Below are positions 56,524-64,000 of a DNA stretch of 64,000 nucleotides, in pieces. This DNA is from Batillaria attramentaria. Lineage: Eukaryota; Mollusca; Gastropoda; Batillariidae. Under the pieces are notes generated by a model, which ran no database searches, was not told the origin of the DNA, and saw nothing but the letters and a program-made list of their open reading frames with translations. Both the position numbers and the translations under genes were made by a program. The stretch spans positions 793,501-857,500 of the forward strand of contig JACVVK020000198.1 in assembly GCA_018292915.2 (NCBI GenBank). The letters run 5' to 3'. Position 1 is the first letter of the stretch; every line of letters starts with the position of its first letter.

Positions 56524-59500
56524 CGGATTAATATAGGCGCTTTATCTCAAATATTTGGCTCAAAGCGCCACAAGCTAAACCCAACACACATGCTCGCGTG
56601 AATCACATGCATTTTCCTTTTACACTGGACATGAACACATTACAGTCATGTAATGCGAAGGGCCAGCTCAGCAATTTAAGTTTCGGAATTTTAGAATTAC
56701 ATTTATTTTGTGGGCTGAATACAGTCGAACCTGCCAAGGCGGTCACCTGTATAAGCCAAACCACTGTCTAACCTGGTCACCCCAGAGGATCCCCTGACAT
56801 GCTAGCTGTTGACATGACACCCTGGATAACCTGGTCACCTGTCTAAGGTGGTCAGTTTGACCCAGTCCCTTGGGTGACCGCCTTACACAGGTTTGACTGT
56901 ATTTCCAAAGCAGAGGGGGAGAAAGCCAGAGTACCTGGAGAGAACCCTGGACGGTTGGCCCAAATAAATGGTGCCACATTCTACAAAGGAAAATTCTTCA
57001 CCCAGAGTGGGACTCGAACCTTACCTCTTGCATTGATGACAAGTCTTAACCACTAGACCATGGATCGCCCCATGTCTGGATGTCTGTTCAGATGGCATGC
57101 AACAGCCATTTTCATAGCAGCTTGTTTTTGTATAGGGGCCTTGACAATCTGTGGATCTGCAAGCCTTGGAATCTGGCACGTGGAATGGACATGACTATCA
57201 CTGATGACTTGAATCGTATCGTGCGTCTGCCAGAGACAGGGCCAAAGGTTGGTGTTACTGACTTTTATGTAGCTGTACCAGGAACACGGGAAGAGACAAT
57301 GCCCCACCACAAGTTCGAGGTGTCAGCTGTACAAGCCACACATGTACGCAACCTGAACCAATCTCAATCCTTTAGTTTGGCACCCACAGCACTTTGGCGC
57401 ATTCTCTTGTGGCTAGTAGACTTTGTGTATAGAGGGTTAATAGGATAGGGGTGATTAACGATTCTCTTAGAGGACATTGGAGTGCCATGATGCTTAGCTT
57501 GTGATAGCATTTGTTAACTTCATACCATCTTTTGCAGGTAGCATGCAAGTATGTGGAAGATCCAGTTCTGTTCAACCGTGAGGGAGTAGGTCGGGTAAAG
57601 TTCGACATCCGCTACATTGTGCTTCTTCGCTCTGTCCGTCCCCTCAGGCTGTATGCTTACAAAGTCTTCTGGCTTCGTTTTGCCAATGTGTGAGTGGTGG
57701 TTTTTGTTTTTTTTCCCTTTGATTTCACATCTGTCCGAATCATCGTTCTCTTTACTTCCATGTGGAGAATTTATGGCTTAAATCAAATCGGTACAGATTG
57801 AAAATGATTGTTTCGCAGTTTTAACACAGTGTTGATATGCTCCTGTGTCAAAGATTTATCCTGTTGATCAGAAGATGCAGCGCGTAAGTTCACCCGTCCG
57901 TGTTCCATGTTTATTGTTACAGGGCGTTTTCTCTGGACACTTTTGAGGAATATGAGAAACACTACACAGTGATGAACTACAAGGATGATGCTGAACTTAA
58001 ACAGGTTCGTCTGAAGTTTGACTTGAGTTGGAGCTCATGACGTAAACTGCACTAATCAACCTCAGTCAATTGAAAAGATTGCAGGGCTTCACATCTGTGG
58101 CAACTATAACAGGACGAATGCCATTGCTGACTAGGGCATGAACATTGTCCTTTGTGGTGTAGAAATGATAGGACATGTGTCAGGCTCAGTAAGAAGGCAG
58201 TGGGACATCTAAAAAAATGAATTAGTGTATGACTGATGTCCAACGCGGATATGAAGTGCTGGGATTGTATGTTTTGATGTTGTACTTGCTTCAGGCTGGG
58301 GAATTTTCAGTCACTGGGCAATTTTCAGCCAAATTTCCTATTCTTTCAGCCAACAAAAGGGGGGGGGGGGGGGGGGGGTGGATTGCACACACTCATGCAT
58401 GGATACATGTAATGCCATATACTGTAGCACAGTCTGACTGCATGTTTTGAAGATTTGCAAGTCAGACCAAAGCAGTGTTTTACTTTTGGGTGCTAGGAGA
58501 GGCTACTAAATGCCTTTTAAAATTCTAAAATTTGTTTTCTTAAGTGGGACATTCCCCCCGTGGTCCCCAAGCAGGGCGCTGCCTCTTCACCCCGGTCTAG
58601 GTTTGCAGTCTTTTTTCCTTACAGCAATTCCCCAGCCTCATGCTTACAGTAGCGCGTCCGTGTGAGATGTTTGTGGCTGTAATTTACCATTTTGTGTTCC
58701 TCCACTTTGTGAGTCTATTCACCTGCAGGCTAGAGCTGTTTTTGTATTTTGTTTATTGCCTGTTTTGCAGGTTCATTATGATGAATTCATTCCGATGTTT
58801 GAAGAGCAGTATCCAGAGTTTCCTTGGGCAACGGTGGAGGTGAGAATTTTGAAGCGGTGGATAGTAAATATTTATCAACTGAAGCTTCACCCATCTGACC
58901 AAGTCATTCATTGCCTGAATATACGTGTACCAAAAAAAAAAAAAAAAAAAAATCTATGACTACCTTATCTTTATCAAATTTTATCATTGTCATGGAAGTT
59001 TGGTGGTGACTCATTTCTGAGATCTGAGAACAGCGGGTGAGAAGTGTAAAGTGCATGACATTCTGCGTGATACTTCAAATGCAGGTACGCCAAGATTTTG
59101 TGACAGTGTCATTATTTGCTCTAAGAGTGATGTAGCCAGTCATCCCGCCAGTTACCAACAGCTTGATTTGTTTATATATGGTGACCTGACGACATTGGTT
59201 AAAGTCTCAATACGTATGCCAGGCATACATCATGTGGGAAAACATTTCATCAAATGTTCTTAATCTGTGCATCAGAATCAGTCATTAGGGTCACAGTATA
59301 GCACCATTGTTATGACTTTGGCCGGCGTATATGTTGCTCTAGAAGCGTACTGCATATAGAGCAGACAACATTATTTGGCTGCGGAGTGAGGACCAGCTAG
59401 ACGGCGCTGATTTGTTGAGTCCCAGTCTGTTCAGGAACGGACCATAGGCTCAAAGAAAGTCATATTCCTGTATTATCAGAAGCCACAAAGTCACGAAAAC

Positions 59501-60719
59501 GGTCACAATGGTCAAATGAAACATCCTTCTATCTGGCAAACAACCTTACAGGTTCAAAAGTGGCAGTTTTTCATCTTAGCGTTGTTACAAGCATAGAGGT
59601 TTTAAATTAGGCCAAGGCAACTTCAGTCAGTTTGCAGCCAGATGTTGTCTTTGGCAAGGTAAGCACTTAAAACAGTTTCTCCACTGCAGCAGACTACATG
59701 CTGTCTGGACTGTGCATTCAATCAATGATGCTTTGCCTGCAGGAGTCCATCTTCACAATGTTCAAGGAGCTGTTTCAAGCGGCCGTCTCAAAACCTCCTC
59801 CTGCAGGCATCGGCCACACAGACCAGTCTCGAGCCATGTACGCAGCCGACCTCCTTCTCAAGTGGGACCAGACTCCTAATGGTGAGGAGGTTCTTACGCT
59901 TGCTGGTGCATGAGTAGGCAGGCACGGGAATTTGCTTTTGAGCTGAACTGGGATGAGCTAAAGATGTCAAGTGTCTGATTGTGCTTTACATTGGTAGAGT
60001 GTAAATCTAGGGGCAAAGGGTTCTCTTGATGTAGTTGTAGGTGCTATGGTTGGCAGTCTTCTCTTGTGTGGGAGATGTTTTGACCGCAATTTTACGCCAT
60101 GTATACATTTGTGAAAACAAAGGTAAATGCAGGTGGTGGGGTAGTGTGGATGTTGGTTGGCTAGCTGGGTTCTGGGATGCAATTTGTCTTTGGTTGTTAT
60201 CTTCAAAATGGCTGGCTGCCTCTCTAGCTGCTTCCTGTGGTTACATGCAAAATATCTCTTAAAAGCCCATGCAAAAGTCACAATTTTGCCTGAAATCTTC
60301 AAGTCACTAGAAGCCACTATTACGCGATCTGCAGCGGTGTTGGGCCTAGCAGGGAGGCCCACTCCTTGTCAAATAGTGGCTTGAAGTGGCTCCTAGTGGT
60401 GTGCAGTGGCTTGTCCTATTTAACAAGTCTTATCATGTAGTGGGCAGGGGTGGTCGAGTTCTGGCTGTTAAGAGCTGAATTTGAAAGCCTTTCAAGTAAC
60501 TTGCCATTTTGAAGCTCTGTTCACATAAGATGCATCGTAACTTTTGTTCCCTTCTTGCTGTATCCAGGTGATCGCTGCATCGTGCCCCAGCTGTGTGAAG
60601 TGAACTTCTCCCCTGACTGCCACCGTGCGTGCAAATACCACCCGTTCTTTGTCAATGACGTCTTCAGCACCCTCTTCCTCGACGACTGGGAGGACAAGCA
60701 TGTCGAAAAACTGTTATAG
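47855..60719 (+). CDS. TTLL12: Tubulin-tyrosine ligase-like protein 12, 14 exons
   Basis: Exons: 47855-48007, 48471-48586, 49725-49886, 50301-50337, 50686-50845, 53250-53383, 55249-55439, 56003-56218, 57136-57247, 57538-57689, 57923-58004, 58771-58839, 59743-59881, 60568-60719. Total 1875 nt (624 residues; human TTLL12 644). The N-terminal half ([33 protein letters not shown]) is the SET-like region unique to TTLL12. The C-terminal TTL half has [64 protein letters not shown] and CEVNFSPD (ATP/metal-binding segment). Family knowledge: TTLL12 is a cytosolic pseudo-ligase-like member linked to tubulin and histone modification states and to RNA-sensing; function here is not shown. Intron 5 holds a LINE and intron 6 two MITE-like elements, with no effect on frame. 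The first ATG is the only supported start. Confidence 0.96.
48717..48805 (+). repeat. tRNA-like SINE fragment in TTLL12 intron 2
   Basis: CCCCCTGTAGTGTAGACAGT, then GGGTTCGAATCCTAGCTGAG (B-box type). Truncated; followed at once by the MITE at 48800. Confidence 0.5.
48800..49133. mobile_element. MITE-like element, GGCTGGGGAATT family (copy 3) in TTLL12 intron 2
   Basis: Same interior as 23056 and 58294 (TTCAGCCAAATTTACCATTC, gccttttaaaaaatgc, then TTTCAGTC and a CAGCTATTTCCCAG end). The left end is diverged and abuts a tRNA-like SINE fragment at 48717. Confidence 0.55.
51300..52945 (+). mobile_element. 5'-truncated non-LTR retrotransposon (CR1/L2-like) with open RT frame
   Basis: A 495-codon open frame (51312-52799) encodes a reverse transcriptase: [70 protein letters not shown] (catalytic YADD) and a C-terminal region ending near [14 protein letters not shown]. 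The endonuclease half is missing, so the copy is 5'-truncated. The 3' end has a (GT)n, then GCGCTATATAAACTG and an (ATT)n tail at about 52918-52941. It lies in TTLL12 intron 5, same orientation. CR1/L2 clade assignment is by motif wording only. Confidence 0.88.
53451..53772. mobile_element. MITE with GCCTGCTCTTAACTGGGCAC ends in TTLL12 intron 6
   Basis: The left end GCCTGCTCTTAACTGGGCAC matches the complement of the right end GTGCCCAGTTAAAAGCCGGC in 18 of 20 positions. Interior rich in 'cacaactgtg' palindromes. No coding frame. Confidence 0.7.
53802..54900. mobile_element. Element with GGCTCCCTTGTG ends and seven ~145-bp units carrying AAGGTCA sites, TTLL12 intron 6
   Basis: GGCTCCCTTGTG at 53802 is complemented by CACAAGGGAGCC at 54900. 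Inside, a unit with GACCTTGACTCAAGGTCAAG near its start recurs near 54006, 54150, 54297, 54447, 54582, 54735 and 54873 (spacing 135-153). Between these, 'cattttctcagaat' and 'ccaaacttggcat' phrases repeat. A (GTCT)n follows the left end. Confidence 0.75.
55825..55982. repeat. (CAT/CAC)n-rich trinucleotide tract in TTLL12 intron 7
   Basis: About 155 bp of imperfect CAT, CAC and GTC trinucleotides ending 20 bp before the exon-8 acceptor. Confidence 0.9.
56505..57070 (-). repeat. tRNA-derived SINE copy interrupted by a MITE, TTLL12 intron 8
   Basis: Head on the minus strand near 57068 (TGGTCTAGTGGTTAAGAC, B box GGTTCGAGTCCC) and body to about 56905. The MITE at 56720-56901 lies within it, and the distal part runs from 56719 down to an (ATT)n tail near 56510. 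Shared distal text 'ggcgctttgagcc' is also seen near 24480 and 61780. Confidence 0.7.
56720..56901. mobile_element. Tc1/mariner-type MITE in TTLL12 intron 8
   Basis: TA-flanked. The left end CAGTCGAACCTGCCAAGGCG and right end GCCTTACACAGGTTTGACTG are near complements. Interior repeats 'cctggtcacc'. Confidence 0.7.
58294..58637. mobile_element. MITE-like element, GGCTGGGGAATT family (copy 4) in TTLL12 intron 11
   Basis: Best-preserved ends of the family: GGCTGGGGAATT at 58294 and AATTCCCCAGCC ending at 58637. Contains a G homopolymer (about 58362-58379). Confidence 0.7.
59190..59620 (+). repeat. Dispersed repeat in TTLL12 intron 12, partner of 5880-6285
   Basis: Plus-strand copy of the repeat seen inverted at 5880-6285. 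About 53 kb separates the copies in the window. Confidence 0.7.
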
Positions 60720-60931
60720 CAGGAAGGTAGACAGAGAAACAAACTCTTAAAATTGCCGTCACTCACTGTGAAGGCTTGCATCCTCACAGGCATAGTAGCA
60801 CGTCGTCATACTGCTGTCGTCAGGTGTCACTGGTGATCATACTGAATTGCCAGTGAATTGCCAGAATCTCTGGTATAGTGCAGTCAGTCACCTGTGAATA
60901 TTATAGTACTGTCCTTGTGCTTTATACTGAG

Positions 60932-61060
60932 GGGATGTGGTCTAGTGGTTAAGGTATCGGACTTTGGATCCTGAGCTGCCCGGTTCAGATCCCTTGTGGG
61001 CAGGAATATGGATGGATTTTTCCTTTCCAAATTGAGTCAAAAATCACGTGCAGGCTTGTT
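60932..61060 (+). repeat. tRNA-derived SINE fragment, third type
   Basis: GGGATGTGGTCTAGTGGTTA, then GGTTCAGATCCCTTGTGGG: tRNA-like A and B boxes without a full cloverleaf. Lies in the TTLL12 3' flank. Confidence 0.55.
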
Positions 61061-61347
61061 TACGGTGACTGTCTCACCCTTGTGTACACACACACACACG
61101 CAGAAATATTGTGTGCATACTGAAAATCCCACATCCATCTTTCAAAGAAGAAAACAGTGTGGAAAACAGAAATACTGTGGCATGCATCAGGGTGAATAGC
61201 AGGGTGGAGGTTAGCACATAAAGTAGCACTTAGCGGCAGCAGGCTTTCAACGCTTCGTCCTCCAGCCCTACTGTGCCATGAGCATTTCAGAAAAGATGGA
61301 TATGTGCACTGAGGAGAAGTCTACCATACCATAAGCCACAAGCTCTT

Positions 61348-61545
61348 GGGGAGCCGGGATAGCTGAACTGGTAGAGCATTGGACTGTCAGCGCTCAGGGT
61401 GTGTGTTCAAATCCCGGCGGGGAGCCAAAGATGTGTGCTACCTTTTTTTTCTCGTTGCCTTATCTTTGTTGTCATCTGTATGTGGTGGAAAAAGATGTAA
61501 AATCTCCACACAACCCACTGGAAGCTCTGAACACAGAGTTTGGAT
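61348..61545 (+). repeat. tRNA-derived SINE, second family
   Basis: GGGAGCCGGGATAGCTGAAC head, TGGTAGAGCATTGG, B box GTTCAAATCCCGGCG, then the family tail (ctcgttgcctt, tgtggtggaaaaagatgt). Confidence 0.7.
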
Positions 61546-61744
61546 TTCAACCCGCGCTGGCATCTGCAGGAGAAGCATGTGCTGGTTATATATGTGCTCA
61601 GTGACAGTGGAGAGTTGGAAAAAAACGCTACATGGAAGTGTACTTCAGGACTGTGACTTGATAACCAGAGGGTGGACTTTTCAACAGACAGAAATGATGA
61701 TCATGTTTTTAGCGAATAATCACAAATAAAAATAATGAAAATAC

Positions 61745-62130
61745 ATGTAATTCTGTATTGTATAGGCGCTTCACCAAATTCTGTGAATTGACTCAAAATG
61801 CCGCAAACCGAACCCAATACACACACTCACGTGCACCACACGCTTTCTCTCACACTCTGGACATGAACACATTACAATCACATGGTGCGAAGGGTCAGCT
61901 CAGCTATTTAAGTTTCAGAATTTAGAATTGCTTTTATTTTCGGGTTTTGTGGGTTGAACATTTCCAAAGCAGAGGGGGAGGAAGCTGGAGTATCTGGAGA
62001 GAACCCCCGACGATCAGCCAAAATGAACAGTGCCATGAACAATAAGGAAAATTCTTTGCCCCGAGTGGGACTCAAACCTGACCGCCCTGATTGGTGACTA
62101 AGTCCGTTAACCACTAGACTTCTGAAGGGC
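61745..62130 (-). repeat. tRNA-derived SINE copy downstream of TTLL12
   Basis: Minus-strand head (GTCTAGTGGTTAACGGAC, B box GGTTTGAGTCCC), same body as 26345-26647, and a distal part matching 56505-56719. Ends near 61745. Confidence 0.7.
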
Positions 62131-62434
62131 CACACTATGTTGTAGTAGTGCAGAGCCAGTCGAGTCACACAGCATCTCGGTAACCAAATGAAAATGTGGT
62201 AAAAGCTTTTAAAAATTTTTATTTTCATCATTATTATTAATTTTGTTGTTTTATAAGCACCGATACTGTGGTTGTAGAGTTTTGATGTTATTGTTGGGGA
62301 AAACAGCTTGTTCTCTCATAGTTGTGCTTGTTGGTCAGGTCTGCACTTCAAAAGAAGTAGCTAGATTTTATGCATGTAATTGTTAAAGAAAAATGATTCA
62401 AGTGCTGTATTTTGTTTTTTGAAATACAGATTTC

Positions 62435-62496
62435 TTAACTCTTTGACGACAGAGCACAATTTCTGACAAATTGTGCTCCATCATGTAAAGAGTTAA
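62435..62496. mobile_element. 62-bp palindrome bounded by TTAA, relative of 2688-2769
   Basis: TTAACTCTTTGACGACAGAG ... then its imperfect complement ending GTAAAGAGTTAA. Same outer 20 bases as the copy at 2688, but a shorter, more diverged stem. Confidence 0.65.
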
Positions 62497-63159
62497 TAGA
62501 TGAATGGCCATTGCACCATGCTTTCCAGATTTAGCTTTTGAGACAATTTTGAACTTTGAACTGTCTGTGATTTCACATGTGCTTGGAGAATGGATACACA
62601 CAGTCTGTTTTCCCGCTTGACACATTGTTATGGCGTCACTTCACTCAGAGCTGTGTGCACAGAGGTAAAATATACCTCAATTAATGCGTGGCACTGAGCG
62701 TTACGCAAAAATAATAGCCACATGTTAGTTGTTGCAGACGATGTGGGGGAATTTTCTTTGATGTAATAGCACTGATAAATTTTTGCTGCACAGTACCATA
62801 CTGTAGTCAACCATTAAAAAACCCCAGCAGATTTAAGCACTGTCTCCTCTGTGTGTGTGTGTGTGTGTGTGTGTGGCATGCATGGGTGCATGTGTGTGTG
62901 TGTGTGTGTGTGTGAGTGTGAGGTATATCACCTGAAAGGAATTCACTTGAAGCTGAGCTACACACACACTCCAACTTGTTTCAATTAGCCTCTAGCTCAT
63001 ATGATTATTCTGTCTTTTTTTTTTAGTTTATTTTTCAGAAACATGTCCCCAGCATCTTGTAACTATTAATTAATTTGAAATGGTTGAACGTAACGCGTAG
63101 GAAGGTATCAACTTCCTTTTGACTAGTATTCCCTTCTAAGGGGCTTGCTTTTCACTATC

Positions 63160-63630
63160 TGCGGACGAGTCCACCATATTAAAATAGAGGGATGGGTGGG
63201 GAGGCTATCACGCATGGCTCGTCTGACGAGTCCACTATCGAAACAGGGACGAATGGAAAGAAATCACGCGGAGCTGGTCGGACAAATCCATTATAAAGGG
63301 GGAGATGTGCTTGGGAGTTGAAGTCACAAAGAATACACTGGATAAGTCCATTGTAGAATTCAGGGATTAGGGGGTAACGGATCTTCCTGAACAGTACTCA
63401 CTTTCTTTGGCCTTATAAGGACCTAGGACGAGCCAGCTCACCACGAGGATGAAGTGACAATGTTTGTTCCAGCACTGAACAGTATTCACTTTAAAAAGCT
63501 GGAGTTAGCATTCAGTGCTTAGGACAGTTGTTTTGAACCACGGACCAGTCTACTAACGATATCGGGGAGAGAAATCGGACAGGATCCCCTCAACTGAGTT
63601 GTGTTACTGACATATCCTTGTGATATAGTC

Positions 63631-63669
<39 letters not shown>

Positions 63670-64000
63670 ACAGTAAATCAAATGACAAGGTGGAGACTTA
63701 AAATAAGTAATAGTTGCACATCCGTGTTATTTTCATTTTATTTATTTATTTATTTATTTATTTTATTTTATTTTATTTATTTATTTATTTTTTTTTTATT
63801 TTTTTTTTTTTTTGGGGGGGGGGAGGGGGGGGTTGCATCTCGATTTTGGTTCAACCAGGAGGGACCTCTTCTTCCGTAGTACCCACCCATATTAATGGAG
63901 CTTGCGTTTCATTGGTCGAATTATTCTTATGGCTACGGACCAGTCCACTATTGAAACGATCGGAGGAGTCAATCGGACGAGTCCATTATGCAAAAGAGGT
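63160..64000 (+). repeat. Degenerate ~60-bp tandem repeats with a GACGAGTCCACTAT core
   Basis: Core variants at about 63164, 63225, 63280, 63340, 63541, 63938 and 63977 (GGACGAGTCCACC, TGACGAGTCCACT, GGACAAATCCATT, GGATAAGTCCATT and so on). The first four are 55-61 bp apart. Interrupted by (GT)n at 63633 and (TTTA)n/poly-T/poly-G at 63737-63832, and runs off the window end. Confidence 0.65.

Larger units (their letters stand above)
60720..63159. other. TTLL12 3' flank; repeats only
   Basis: Three SINE-type copies and the TTAA palindrome are listed separately. AATAAA at 61724-61729 is a possible but SINE-adjacent polyA signal. (GT)n tracts at 62852-62913. No further gene. Confidence 0.5.

Noticed and set aside
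61348..61430. Possible tRNA gene (A and B boxes present)
   Set aside because: Acceptor and anticodon stems do not close into a cloverleaf, and the same head plus a common tail occurs at 27319 and 3316, so it is a SINE.
63223..63245. CTGACGAG followed by GAAAC, resembling a hammerhead ribozyme core
   Set aside because: The ten bases between the two core pieces (GTCCACTATC) do not form stem II, and neighbouring repeat units lose GAAAC. Kept only as a repeat.

Overview
This is a eukaryotic nuclear window: interrupted genes with GT-AG introns, very abundant (CA)n/(GT)n microsatellites, LINE, SINE, LTR and MITE-like debris, and no operons. The protein sequences are clearly animal. The mixture of dense CA repeats, CAAGGTCAAGGTCA-type repeats and many small inverted-repeat elements suggests a mollusc, most likely a gastropod. 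That taxon is an inference, not a demonstration.

Five protein-coding genes can be assembled exon by exon. All reading frames close across the splice sites, and the summed coding lengths are multiples of three. Left to right: (1) MTF1, a metal-responsive six-zinc-finger transcription factor, minus strand, 16962 down to 9493. (2) RPS4, small-subunit ribosomal protein eS4, plus strand, 17091-21696, with two related H/ACA-type snoRNA candidates in adjacent introns. (3) DDX18 (yeast Has1), a DEAD-box ribosome-biogenesis helicase, minus strand, 42312 down to 33709, with a tandemly duplicated N-terminal exon. (4) A protein with two STI1/DP-like domains, plus strand, 42538-47262, to which I give no symbol. 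(5) TTLL12, a tubulin-tyrosine-ligase-like protein, plus strand, 47855-60719.

Two gene pairs are divergent. MTF1/RPS4 have start codons about 130 bp apart, with a consensus CRE, two ETS-type sites, an inverted CCAAT box and a 5'-TOP tract. DDX18/STI1-protein have start codons about 225 bp apart, with an ETS-type site. RPS4 and DDX18 both serve ribosome production, and the snoRNA candidates would add rRNA modification. The neighbourhood is otherwise a set of housekeeping genes with no evident shared pathway.

The first 9.4 kb, 21.8-33.7 kb and 60.7-64 kb hold no gene I can support. They contain microsatellites, tRNA-derived SINEs, LINE fragments, palindromic TTAA-bounded elements, a long inverted-repeat element, several MITE-like families and a segmental duplication carrying a collapsed DDX18 pseudogene (first helicase exon and last exon only). 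A 5'-truncated LINE with a 495-codon open reverse-transcriptase frame sits in TTLL12 intron 5, and a probable solo LTR with a 4-bp target duplication sits in the last intron of the STI1-protein gene.

I did not find a convincing undescribed gene system. The observations most worth checking are the paired snoRNAs, the exon duplication and exon-loss pseudogene of DDX18, the repeat tail of MTF1, and the several structured repeat families.
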